Shown: positions 34,111-47,568 of the stretch, in pieces
Layout: every line of letters starts with the position of its first letter
Position numbering within the stretch: the stretch's first letter is position 1
NCBI GenBank assembly: GCA_933228675.1
Contig: OW121744.1
Location: 95,131,264-95,195,263 of the forward strand
DNA: 64,000 nt
Origin: Stomorhina lunata
Taxonomy: Eukaryota; Arthropoda; Insecta; Diptera; Rhiniidae
Reading direction: 5' to 3'
Made by a program: the position numbers and the translations under genes
The notes under the pieces: model-generated
Databases searched by the model: none
The model's input: the letters and a program-made list of their open reading frames with translations, nothing else
Told to the model about the DNA's origin: nothing

Positions 34111-35404
34111 ATGTTAATCTCTGGGACAGTTAAGATTCGGGATTTCTGTTGGTGTCTTATGTGTATTTTTTGGAAAACAGTACGAATTCCGTCTTAGCAA
34201 GTTTGACTTTCAGACATTAAAGCGGTTTAACGGTAGGAAAGAGCTACTTCCAAGAGCTTCGTGAGGGTGTAAAAGGAATCTGTTACAATTGAACAACTTT
34301 TTATATTAAACTGTTATAATTAAACAATTTAGGTTTTCAATTTAATGGCGACAATTTTCTTTATTTCCCAATTATTTACTTACTGCTACATTCTTATGAC
34401 AAATTTTGCAAAACTTTCCAACGCTTCCTGTTGATGAGATGATGAGCTTTCATTATTAGTTCATTACACTCCTCTTTCCCTCATCGCACAGTGTTAAAAT
34501 GTTAATGATAACAAACTCCTACAGAGCTTTTTCGCTGAATAGTATTTTACTATAGAGAAAAATAACGTACTTGTGTCGTAAACATTTAGAAAAAAAAGCA
34601 AAAATAAAATATTTTTGTGTCGCCATCCCATGCGGCGACATCAGAAACAGTCAACAACAAACAAACGAGAAGACTTGAGGCAAAATATATGAGGCACGAA
34701 TTGTAGTTGGTGTCTGCATGTTTATTGTTGTTATTGTTAAATTAATATCAAGCAACAAGTTGTTGATTGTTGCAAGTACAAATATGTATAAATATAAGTG
34801 ACTAAAATAGCAAATAATTATCTTGAGTTAATTTTATTAGAAACAAAGAAAGATATAAAATTTAATTGTCTATAATAAAAATTCTCATAACAGACAAAAA
34901 TTGGAAATAATTTTTAATGTTATTTCATATATGATATTTTTTTCTTTTATTGTCAAAAAATTGTTTTTTTATTATAAATTATTTTTAGCTCATTAAGTCT
35001 TTAAAGTTATCCTTATTTCATTAAGACTCCTGTGAGAATTGTTAATTTTTTAGAGGTTTGCCTTCGATTTTTTTTGTGTTTAGTCATGTTAACTAATAAA
35101 GGCCCTTACATGTCATGTTCTGTTTGGTCTAAAATGAATTATGTTGACATTGATGCATCATCTTGACCATGCACCTTACAAAAGTTTTGACTTTATGAAG
35201 GATCATATGTACTTTTTGGTTTGTATTTAAAAAGAGCCGTTTAAAAACGCAAGACAGTCACACAATCAGTCCTTTGAATGAAGGTGCCAATAAGCAACAA
35301 AGGTCTTTCAAAAAAAAAAAAGACATTATTTTATTTTTCTGTATTTGTAAGGTTGCATGATTAACAGAGGTTTAAATAAATGTAATACAAAAATCAAAAA
35401 TAAC
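34111..35404. other. No gene recognised
   Basis: AT-rich non-repetitive DNA between two oppositely oriented arrays, with two stray array units near 34275-34335. It contains GTCGCCATCCCATGCGGCGAC (about 34619), a short GC-rich inverted repeat. No frame or family recognised. Confidence 0.5.
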
Positions 35405-36475
35405 GATAACAGTTTTTCATAGAAAGTTGTTCAATTTTAACAGTTTTCTATAGAAAATTGTTTGATTATAACAGTTCTCCATAGAAAATAGTTGCATTAT
35501 AAGACACTACTATAGAAAATGCTTGAATATAACAGTTTTCTATGTAAAATTGTTATATAATAACAGTTTTCTTTAGAAAATTGTTTGATTATAACAATTT
35601 TTGATAGAAATTTTTTTGATTATAACAGTTTTCTATAAAAAAAAATTGTTCAGTTATAACAGTTTTCTATAGAAAATTGTTTGGCTATAACAGTCTTCTA
35701 TAGAAAATTGTTCGATTATAACAGTTTTTTATGGAAAATTGTTTGAGTATAACAGTTCTCCATAAAAAATAGTTGCATTATAAGAGACTACTATAGAAAA
35801 TTCTTGATTATAACAGTTTTATATGTAAAATTGTTCGATTATAACAGTTTTCTATAGTAAATTGTTCGATTATAACAGTTATAAAAGTTTTTTTATAGAA
35901 ATTTTTTGATTATAACAGTTCTCTATAAAAAATTGTTTAGTTATAACAGTTTTCTATAGAAAGTTGTTTGATTATAACAGTTTTCTATAGAAAATTATTC
36001 GATTACAACAGTTTTCTATGTTGGGTTGTATACCAATTTTCCATAGAAAAAATTGTTTAGTCATATACAAATTTTCTATAGAAAATTGTTCGAGTATGAC
36101 AGTTTTCTATTGAGAAATGTTCTTTAACAGCTGTTTTCTACAGAAAATCGTTCGATTATAACAGTTTTTTAAATAAAAAATTGCTCTATATCAGCCTCCT
36201 ATAGAAAGTTATTCGGTTATAACAGATTTATATAGAAAATTATTTGGTGATAACAGTTTTCTATAGAAAATTGTTTAATTATAACAGTTTTAAATTTAAA
36301 ATTGTTTCTATAAAGAATTGTTCGGTTCTAAAAGTTTACAGTAGAAAAGTGTTCAATTATATCAGTTTTATATGTAAAATTGTTTGATTATAACAGTTTT
36401 CCATAGAAAATTGTTCGGTTATAACAGTTTTCTACAGAAAATTGTTTGGTTATAACAGTTTTCTATAGAAATGTA
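35405..36475 (-). repeat. CTATAG-palindrome tandem array 4a, inverted relative to array 3
   Basis: Units read TTTTCTATAGAAAATTGTTC plus GATTATAACAG, the reverse complement of array 3 units, period about 31 bp, roughly 34 units with many point differences. Confidence 0.93.
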
Positions 36476-38072
36476 AAAATTTTCTATAGGAAATTGTAAA
36501 AATTTTCTATAGAAAATTGTAAAAATTTTCTATAGAAAATTGTAAAAATTTTCTATAGAAAATTGTAAAAATTTTCTATAGAAAATTGTAAAAATTTTCT
36601 ATAGAAAATTGTAAAAATTTTCTATAGAAAATTGTAAAAATTTTCTATAGAAAATTGTAAAAATTTTCTATAGAAAATTGTAAAAATTTTCTATAGAAAA
36701 TTGTAAAAATTTTCTATAGAAAATTGTAAAAATTTTCTATAGAAAATTGTAAAAATTTTCTGTAGAAAATTGTAAAAATTTTCTATAGAAAATTGTAAAA
36801 ATTTTCTATAGAAAATTGTAAAAATTTTCTATAGAAAATTGTAAAAATTTTCTATAGAAAATTGTAAAAATTTTCTATAGAAAATTGTAAAAATTTTCTA
36901 TAGAAAATTGTAAAAATTTTCTATAGAAAATTGTAAAAATTTTCTATAGAAAATTGTAAAAATTTTCTATAGAAAATTGTAAAAATTTTCTATAGAAAAT
37001 TGTAAAAATTTTCTATAGAAAATTGTAAAAATTTTCTATAGAAAATTGTAAAAATTTTCTATAGAAAATTGTAAAAATTTTCTATAGAAAATTGTAAAAA
37101 TTTTCTATAGAAAATTGTAAAAATTTTCTATAGAAAATTCTAAAAATTTTCTATAGAAAATTCTAAAAATTTTCTATAGAAAATTCTAAAAATTTTCTAT
37201 AGAAAATTCTAAAAATTTTCTATAGATAATTCTAAAAATTTTCTATAGAAAATTGTAAAAATTTTCTATAGAAAATTGTAAAAATTTTCTATAGAAAATT
37301 GTAAAAATTTTCTATAGAAAATTCTAAAAATTTTCTATGGAAAATTCTGAAAATTTTCTATAGAAAATTCTGAAAATTTTCTATAGAAAATTCTGAAAAT
37401 TTTCTATAGAAAATTCTGAAAATTTTCTATAGAAAATTCTGAAAATTTTCTATAGAAAATTCTGAAAATTTTCTATAGAAAATTCTGAAAATTTTCTATA
37501 GAAAATTCTGAAAATTTTCTATAGAAAATTCTGAAAATTTTCTATAGAAAATTCTGAAAATTTTCTATAGAAAATTCTGAAAATTTTCTATAGAAAATTC
37601 TGAAAATTTTCTATAGAAAATTCTGAAAATTTTCTATAGAAAATTCTGAAAATTTTCTATAGAAAATTCTGAAAATTTTCTATAGAAAATTCTGAAAATT
37701 TTCTATAGAAAATTCTGAAAATTTTCTATAGAAAATTCTGAAAATTTTCTATAGAAAATTCTGAAAATTTTCTATAGAAAATTCTGAAAATTTTCTATAG
37801 AAAATTCTGAAAATTTTCTATAGAAAATTCTGAAAATTTTCTATAGAAAATTCTGAAAATTTTCTATAGAAAATTCTGAAAATTTTCTATAGAAAATTCT
37901 GAAAATTTTCTATAGAAAATTCTGAAAATTTTCTATAGAAAATTCTGAAAATTTTCTATAGAAAATTCTGAAAATTTTCTATAGAAAACTCTGAAAATTT
38001 TCTTTAGAAAATTCTGAAAATTTTCTATAGAAAATTCTAAAAATTTTTTATAGAAAATTGTAAATTTTTTTT
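36476..38072. repeat. CTATAG-palindrome tandem array 4b (23-bp units, highly uniform)
   Basis: About 69 units of 23 bp. The core AAAATTTTCTATAGAAAATT is joined by only three variable bases: GTA (36476-37135), CTA (about 37136-37340, mixed with GTA) and CTG (about 37345-38030). Units are nearly identical over hundreds of bases, unlike the neighbouring 31-bp arrays, which points to recent expansion or ongoing homogenisation. Confidence 0.95.
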
Positions 38073-40342
38073 GTTAAATATATCATTCTTTCACATCCCC
38101 TTTGGCAATCATTTAACATTTTCAAAAAGTTGAATATGCATTGAAAAATATTTTTTCTTTCCGTTTTATTGCTAAACATTCATTTAATTCAAGGTCGACA
38201 GTAATGCCTTATGAAGCTTATGTTGCTCTGTGGTGACGGGACTGTTTAAACTCAATTTGTATGCAACGAAAAATGAGCAACAGCAACATCAGAAACAGAA
38301 ACAGAACTAAACAACAAAAAAATCGACATTTAAGTACCTTAAAAAAACAAAGTAAAAGTCGTAGATGAAAAATGGTCAACTTCAGCCTTTAGCTCAAGAT
38401 CACAAAGGGAGGGGAATACAAGAGATCGAGCAACGAAAAGAAAAACCATCAAAGTCATCGTCACCATCGACATTTGCAGCCACATTAAAGCCGCCTTAAA
38501 GTTTTATTAAACGGACTTTGGAAATAAAAAAGACAGAATACACGGAACAACAAAAAGTTTAGAAACCATTTTTAAAAGATGAATCAACGATGAAGAGTAT
38601 GAAGCAAGCAGCCGCGCTCAACATTCACATTTGGTGTACCCAATGACGGTGGCAGGTTGTCATGTCAGCATGGAGCTGTCAGAATTTGAGTTGTGAATAC
38701 GACATGTCGGCGTCGAATTTTTAATCAGGTAACGCGTTGTTAATTACAAACATACGTATAAAATAGCAACAAAAGTAATAATAATAAATAAAAACGAAGC
38801 CTCTCTCTAAACAGCAACATTTAAAAATAACAATAACATACAAGCAACCAGCAACATGTTGAACACAATTCATATGCCACTACTGTTGTTTATTGCCAAT
38901 TTTTGAGGCCCTTTGTCCCCCCTACCCTACCACAAGCTCAATACAATTGCCTCAAAAAGAGGGTTTTTCATGGTGAAACATTAATTAAGCATAATTTGTG
39001 GCGCTTGTTTGAACAACACCAGGGCCAACATTAAGAAATTGAACATGAATTTATAAATTAAACGAAATAAAAAAAAAAACTTCAAAACTTTGCTTTGCCA
39101 CATTTTGAGGCCTTCACTTGTTGCTGGGGGTTTCTCACATAAAGTATCTGAAAAAAAGCAAAACTCAAAATAAAATTATGTTTAACGCATTATAATTTTT
39201 CACATAACCCGAATGACGGAAAATATATTGTATGGATTTTTTTACACCTTTAGCTGAAATAATTAATTACAAAGTATTTAAAAACTTTTGTAGGTTTTTA
39301 ACTTTGTTCACCCAAAGAGTTTGAGACGCTGCGACTTAGCTTTTAATTGTTTAATTGTGGCAGTTGCAAAAGCTGTTATTATGTGGCCATCTATCAAAAG
39401 CTGTGGGCTAAGAGTTATGTACTTTGTGGCAAATAAAAATTGTGTCTAGTACTTTTGTCTTTGATTTAAGTACTTTAAATGATGAGTAATGAGGACATTA
39501 AGAAATAAGTTCATTTGCCTGTCAGCTAATGCTCATAGTTTACGTTTTAGTATTTTTTGTAGCTTTTGGCGATGGAGGGTTAAAATTTACTAGGCGGAAA
39601 TAATTATTAGTTTGAAATCTATATATGCAATCGTAAAATCTATATACACAATCGTAGTTAAACCAATTAGATCTTTTTAAAACCTACTTAAATGAGTTCC
39701 TCTTTATGCCTCTGCCCCCACCAACGCCACCACAGCTTTTTCAAAAACAATCGAGAGTTAAGAATTATTTTTTGTGCAAAACCCGTGTTCAATGTAGCTC
39801 TTAGAAAAATGTTAAAATTCTACTTTATCTTTTTTTTTAATTACATTTTTAACCTGAAAAAAATTACGAATTTTGCACGAAAAAAAAATTTTTTCGCCAT
39901 TAATTTCTAAATAACTCCAAAACGATAAGAGATACAGAAAATCGGATGAGTCGTTCTCGAGTTAGGACGAAATAGGTCTCCGCACCTGACTAATTTAAGG
40001 GGAAAAATTTGTCACGCCCATAAAAAAAATCCAGATCTGATGGAAAAAAACCGACAACAGATCTGAGTTTAGCGCATCAAAATCCATGTAGTGCACATAG
40101 TTTTATTAAAAGGAGGATTTGGCTGCAGAGCAGTGTTATTATAGAGACTCTGCATCAGGGAAGCAAGCCGTATTGTTCCGGCTGGCTGATAAGCGATAAG
40201 CCGATTTGATTTAGCACGCCGCCGCGGCGGCGAGCTTGTTCGGTAACCATTATTGGATTAAAGTTTTTAAAACATTTTTCAACTGATTAAGTGAAATCTA
40301 ATTTTATAAATCTTGTTAGAATATTATATCAAAGTTTGAAAA
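38073..40342. other. No gene; unique DNA
   Basis: AT-rich DNA with some more complex stretches (about 38380-38760 and 39290-39550) that look like intron or intergenic sequence. A GC palindrome CGCCGCCGCGGCGGCG lies at 40217-40232. Short open frames only. Confidence 0.5.
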
Positions 40343-41110
40343 AACAAGTAAGAAAGTGCTATAGTCGGTCAAGCCCGACCATACGATACCCTTCACCACT
40401 TAGGTCAAAGGTGTTCTTTTTCCTGTATAAAGACAGATATTTGCTAAATTTTGCCATAATACAAACATATTCTCAAAACTTATATATTTAAGCTGTTTCC
40501 GACTTATATGAGAGTAAAGGTGAAAGTGGATTTGGCAAATTAATTACAATTGTTACAAAAATTATGTTTGAAAAAAATACACTTAAAATTCTCATTATCT
40601 TCGGATGTACGAGCGTTTTAGTGAATTTTGTCTCATTTAGTGCGTTTTCAGAAAAGAGTTTGTATGGGAGCTATGGTCAAATGTGGACCGTTTTCAACGA
40701 AGTTTGGTACAGTATTTTAGGTTTACATAAGCAGTATTTGTTTTAAGTTTCATGAAAAAATATTGATTTTTGTGGCCAATATATCAATTCCGTGAAGTGG
40801 GACCTATGGAAGGTACCATAAATAATGGACCGATTTTGACGAATTTTAATAGCCATGGTCCCATTATCAAGAAAATAATCTATGCCAAATTTCATCAAAT
40901 TACCTTTAGAATTGCGACCTGTAGTTTGAATACAATGTTTACATGGGGGTCCAGCCAGCCAGACGGACGGACGGACGGACATCGCTAAATCGACTCAGAA
41001 AGTGATTCTAAGCCTATTAGTATACTAAAAGATGGGTCTAAGACAAATATTTATATGTGTTACATACATCACCACAAACTTATAATACCCTTTCAACCTA
41101 TGGTGGTGAA
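40343..41110 (-). mobile_element. DINE-1-like element, family 2, copy d
   Basis: Reverse-complement 3' end AAACAAGTAAGAAAGTGCTA and hairpin GGTCAAGCCCGACC, subterminal ATACCCTTCACCACTTAGG, modules TATGGGAGCTATGGTCAAAT (about 40659) and CAGCCAGCCAGACGGACGGA microsatellite remnant (about 40952). The 5' end should read GGTGGTGAAGGGTATAA but stops at GGTGGTGAAG, directly joined to a family 1 body. Confidence 0.85.
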
Positions 41111-42121
41111 GGCAATAGCTGTCACAGTTTCTAATTTAATAGCTTTTAACTGGCCCTTGCTACATATTTTTTGGTTTCCGGGAGTGATTTTTATATGAAA
41201 GCTATAGTCAAATATGGACCGATTCCTATAAAATTTGATATACTGACCAAAAAACTTCTCTATTCTAAATTTAGTCGTCATAGCTATTACAATTGTATTC
41301 AATTTATCAGCACTCATGTGTTTCCCGGGGCGGGGTTATATGGGAGCTCTAACTAAATGTGAACCGATTTCGCCCATTTTCAGTATACAACTTCTGTTAC
41401 ATATCAAAAATACTTTTGTAAAATATTGCCTCTCTAGTTTTTGTAGTTAGCAAGTTGTCGTGCTTTTATCTGACGGAAAGACGGACATAAACCGTGTTTT
41501 CTTTTTGTATTTTTGTGTTTCCGTAAGTTTTTTATATGGGAGCTATGGTCAAATAGTAACCGATTGTAACAAAATTTGCACACTCGTTGGCATTGACATA
41601 AGACCTCCTCGTACTAAATTTAGTGGTTATATCTGTTATAGTTTTAGATTTATTGGCATTTAAGTGTATTTTAGGTGAAATTTTGGCTGTTTCCGTAAGT
41701 TTTTTGTATGGGAGCTATGACTAAATGTGAACCGATTTTGAAATTTTATAGTGTTTATGTAAAACTTCTAGATACCAAATTTTGTCATCATAGCTGTTAT
41801 AATTTGTCATTTATTAGCAAATAAGCCATTAGCCTAGAAGAGGTTATACGGGAGCTATGGTCAAATGTTAACCGATTTTGTCCAATTTCAATACCATAGA
41901 TGAGAAGTGTTTCTACTAAGTTTCAATGAGCTAGCTTCTTTCGTTTAGGCGTTATCGTGATTTCAGCAGACATACACACAGACGGACAGACAGACGGACA
42001 TCGCTCAATCGTCTTAGAATTTCATAAGGATTCAGAATATATATCGTTTTTGATTTTTGAGCCAATATTAAGGAAATTACTAACGGAATGAAATAACGGA
42101 ATCTTTTTGATGGTGGGTATA
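41111..42121 (-). mobile_element. DINE-1-like element, family 1, copy E (3' end missing)
   Basis: It starts within the family 1 body at GCAATAGCTGTCACAGTTTC (the position of copy D near 48976), continues through the modules and the TTTATCTGACGGAAAGACGG block, and ends with the 5' side: a very short CAGACGGACAGACAGACGG microsatellite (about 41980) and TTTTTGATGGTGGGTATAC. Its missing 3' part is replaced by family 2 copy d. Confidence 0.8.
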
Positions 42122-43930
42122 CAAAGAAAACATTTTAATTGGGGCGCTACAAAATATCGTCTTAATGCTCGACTTATGGACTGATAACAAGAAAAAAACG
42201 ACGTATGTCAATATAAAAGTCCATTATTATAAGAATTTTAAAATGGTATCTTTCTGCCTCAAAAATCAGTACTTTGCTCAATGGAATGCATATGCGTGAC
42301 AGACGATACATTTGTAAGGATTTTATTTTACTTAAATGAATCTCATAGCCGTTTGGCACGAGATATCTTTGCACAGATTTCGGAGAATTATAGTCCATCG
42401 ATAACGCTCTCGAATGGCATTTGTTATTTTATATACTTGTTTTGGGGAAAAAGATATTCGCTTTTAAAGTGCTGTGACGGACGCTACAAAAAATGGAAGT
42501 GCATTTTTTTCAACACGGTTTTCTGTAAATTGTATCAAATCGGTTAGAGTAATAACAAAATTGTAAATACACTGAAGATAGAGGAAAATCAGAGGATTAC
42601 AAAACAGCTTTTATAGAATATTTTTAGGTTTCCAGTTTCACCAAAAATCCATAAATGTACTGTTGCGGACGCTACGCGACGGACGATACAGATTTTACTT
42701 GAATGTTTGATTCCTAAATCAGTGAAAATAATGGTTTTATTTGTTCCCCAATTTCATCTCCTTCCTTTTCATGTTTGAGGTTAAAATGCAATTTTTGGGC
42801 ACAATTTAATACTTCACAAAACGGCTAAATACATAAATTTATTTAAAGTTTTACATTTTATACATCTAATTTTTCGTCCCAAAAATGCTGGGGATAGCTG
42901 TTAGAGTGTCCCAAAAATAAAAATATTTTATTTCAAAATTATCAAATTTGCCCCACTGTATATTTTTTAACACCTAATATCTTAAACTTAATCTCTGGAT
43001 ATAGACTGTATTATTGCTTAATGAATAAGACAGACATGTGTTCGTAAATTTTGTATTTAATGAATATCATTTTGGAAAAAATATATACTATGACGGACGC
43101 TACACACTTTCCTTTACATATTATTTTGTAAAATGCTATATAAACATCTCTATATTTTTAGCCTAATGTTAAGTTCTCTTTACGAACCAAGTTTATTTGG
43201 TGAAAAAAAGAAAAATTGCTACTAGTCAAATTAAAAAAAAAACTTTAATTCTGTGAAGGACGCTGCCCTTTTTTACTCGCCGTTATTTATATCACACCAA
43301 TAACTTTTGATGGGGTCTTTTACATCAAATTGTATAAAATTAGGCAGACTTTGAGCCACTACTGTAACTTGATACCTAAATAGATGTTTTTGCGATTTTT
43401 ATGAACTTTTAAAAAATTTATTATTTGAAAAAATTTATAAAAATTCGAGATGGATGCAAATAAAGACCTGCCATTCACGAAGAGACAAATCAAAAATTGT
43501 ATTCATAAAATATTCTAAAGGATCAATATATGGTAAATTTTTCCGTAATCACAAATATTTGACAGTTTTTTTTTTGTTTAATATTTTTCGGATTTGCCCA
43601 TACATTTTAAAACAAGACTAATGGGTTTATGAATTTTGGTTACACATTTCACAAAAATTGTTATCAATTTACTAGCACTTAAAACCACAAATATCAATTC
43701 ATTATCTCTACTTAACAATTAAATCCTATTCTCTTAAACTTCTTGCGAAAAATTTAATTAATTTTAATAGGTATTCAAAAACCACAAATATGAATTTCGG
43801 CCTAAATTGGAAAAATATTTTATTTTGCAACCAAACCAACGACAAATAATAATTTCCTTCCAAGAAATTTATAAATATAGGACTTAAGAAGTCATAAATC
43901 AATAATTAAACAAAATTTTATTAGAAGTCG
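42122..43930. other. No gene; recurrent GGACGCTAC motif
   Basis: AT-rich DNA in which GACGGACGCTAC or close variants recur (about 42476, 42666, 43092; weaker at 42141, 42299, 42680 and 43257). Open frames are short. Nature unknown. Confidence 0.45.
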
Positions 43931-44610
43931 TGAAAAGGAATTTGCGAGAAAAATTTAAAGGTATATAAAGTTTGTCATTCGATTGGTAACAAACGAGAAA
44001 AATTTTATAAAAAAATTAATGTTCATAGAAATTATTTATTTAGGCTCTATCTATTTTAATTAACAAGAAAATCGAGCTTAAAGTTTTTTTATATAAATAT
44101 CTCAAAAAATCAATTTTTGGTATAAAAAACGAGTGATCACAGTATTTCTTCATTTTGGCTCCAACTATTATAATTAACGAGAACATCGAGTTTAAAGTTT
44201 TTCATATAAAAATTTATAAAACAAATCCATTTTATATATGAAAAATGAGTGATCACAGAATTTCGTTACTTTGGCTGTATCTATCATAATTAACATGAAA
44301 ATCGATTTTAAAGTTTCCCCATAAAAAACTCAAAAATATAAATTTTTGATATAAAAAATGAGTGATCACAAAATTTCGTTATTTTTGCTCTAAATAAATG
44401 AGATAATCGAATTTAAAGTTTTTCGTATAAAAAACTAAGAAAAAAATAACTTTTGGTATAAAAAATTAGTGATCACAGAATTTCGTTATTTTGGCTCTAC
44501 CTATCATAGTTAGAGAGAAAATCGAGTTTTAATTTTTTTATAAAAAAACTTAAAAAAATCAATTTTGGGTACGAAAAATGAGTGATCACAGAATTGTTGG
44601 TACTTTTTTT
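43931..44610 (+). repeat. Family 5 tandem units of about 113 bp
   Basis: GAGTGATCACAGAATTTCGT recurs at 44131, 44247, 44360, 44466 and 44580 (spacing 116, 113, 107 and 113). Between copies come GGCTCTATCTATCATAATTA, ACGAGAAAATCGAGTTTAAA and TTTTTGGTATAAAAAA. The same unit is found at 56700-56930. Non-coding; a decayed satellite-like or element-internal repeat. Confidence 0.8.
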
Positions 44611-45120
44611 TAGGTAATGTCTGGTAATTTCGTCAATTCAAATTTCCTGATAACGAAGTGGCGGTACCATAATTCGATAAAGCTATACAAAAGTGTTTTT
44701 ATATATATTCATTTCTTATATATTCATTTTATACAACCCTGATGTTGGGCATAATAAATTCGTCTTGTCCAAGTGTTTTATTTTTTTGAAGCTTCGGAAG
44801 GATGTGATGTGTTAAAGTTTATAAACGGTTTAAAAAAATGTTTAAATAATATATTATGAATTTTGTCTTATGATTTGTTATCTTAAATGAAAAGAAAAAA
44901 AAATGACTTGATTTTTCATGTGTTTGTGCATGTTTGTCTGTAGTTATTTCAGGGTTGAGGTTATAAATCATTTAAGTAGTGCCATATTTTGTGAATTTTT
45001 TTATTATTAACTGGTTTCCGCCTTAAATAACCCAGCAAAACTTTTCATAAGCAAATAATGAATAGCATCTATTTTTCAAAGGTTTCTAAAATTTTTGGAA
45101 CATCAAACATTTATTTAAAA
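44611..45120. other. No gene recognised
   Basis: AT-rich sequence between the family 5 units and the Penelope-like fragment. Confidence 0.5.
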
Positions 45121-45156
45121 AGTTTTACTATAGTGTATTGCACTAAGATCCCATTT

Positions 45157-45182
45157 TATTACAATTACTTATTATTGTAATA
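45157..45182 (-). ncRNA. Conserved stem-loop next to the ribozyme (copy 1)
   Basis: TATTACAAT (45157-45165) pairs perfectly with ATTGTAATA (45174-45182) across an 8-nt loop TACTTATT. The equivalent place in the 62-kb copies has the same stem and loop lengths with two pairs changed on both sides, which supports a conserved RNA structure. Confidence 0.65.
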
Positions 45183-45226
45183 AATAGTTTTTTGATAAAA
45201 CAAAAAAATGTTGGTGGGGAAACCTT

Positions 45227-45272
45227 TCCTCGACACGTTTCGATGCTTGGTTAGGCCATCTCATCAGGAAGA
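45227..45272 (-). ncRNA. Hammerhead ribozyme motif, copy 1
   Basis: Read on the minus strand: stem I strand UCUUC, core CUGAUGA, stem II GAUG/CAUC around a loop with CCUAACCAA, core GAA, a very short stem III in ACGUGU, cleavage-site C of GUC, then stem I strand GAGGA (five pairs including one G-U). All invariant core bases of a hammerhead are present. The stem III is only two pairs, as in the minimal type I ribozymes of Penelope-like elements, which are thought to work best as dimers. Confidence 0.82.
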
Positions 45273-45400
45273 TTATCCATAATTCTAGACCGAGCGAAAA
45301 CCACACATTATGTATAATATGAAGGACTGAATAAATACGAATTATTATTATTGTGTTCAACAAATATCAACATAAAGCGAAGATTATCATTTGTACAGAA

Positions 45401-45810
45401 ACACACACTTTTTATCTGATATTTAAGTCACTTTTCATTTGATGTTTAAGTCATGACATTAACAATAGTAGGTTCAAATTTTTTTAAATTAAAAAATCAT
45501 TGAAAATTTGTTATTTTATATAAAAAATTTAAAAAAAAAATGTACATTTTCTAAATTCGAGAGATGTCAAAAATATGGCAAACTTGGATCGTTTCAAAAC
45601 ATGTTTCATTAAAAATTTTTAATTTTACATTATTTTTTTGAATTTTTGTTGCATGTATTAAGATATCATGTGCAAGTACTAGAAGAATGTACTTGAGGTG
45701 AATGATTACTAAACAAAACATTGGCCTTCGGACTGTAAATGACGAAGATACAATGAAAAATGTAATTTGGCTACCCCTATGTGAAGCAACAAAAGGATGA
45801 ATTTCTTGTT
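45401..45810. other. No gene; flanking copy of an unknown repeat
   Basis: AT-rich DNA. The last part (about 45712-45795) resembles 47643-47765 on the other side of DINE-1-like copy C: AAACATTGGCCTTC, GACTGTAA, AAAAATGTAATTTGGCTACC and CCTATGTG. It is therefore part of an older repeat. Confidence 0.5.

Positions 45811-47568
<1,758 letters not shown>

Larger units (their letters stand above)
45121..45400 (-). mobile_element. Penelope-like element terminal fragment with hammerhead motif (copy 1)
   Basis: It is homologous over about 220 bp, with many substitutions, to both arms of the inverted duplication at 61.90-62.74 kb: GAGGAA and GAAACGYGTC blocks, the CTAACCAA loop, AAATGTT..GG(G/A)GAAACC and a downstream stem-loop. 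Hammerhead ribozymes of this minimal type are known from the terminal repeats of Penelope-like retroelements; that is the main ground for the name. No reverse transcriptase or GIY-YIG coding sequence is present. Confidence 0.6.

Noticed and set aside
34619..34639. GTCGCC...GGCGAC inverted repeat as a possible MITE end
   Set aside because: Only 6 bp per arm and no target duplication found.
26296..38072. CRISPR-like appearance (regular short repeats)
   Set aside because: No unique spacers between conserved repeats; linkers repeat too, and the sequence is from an animal genome.
42281..42547. 88-codon open frame across GACGGACGCTAC motifs
   Set aside because: No domain recognised. The motif recurs outside the frame and in other frames.
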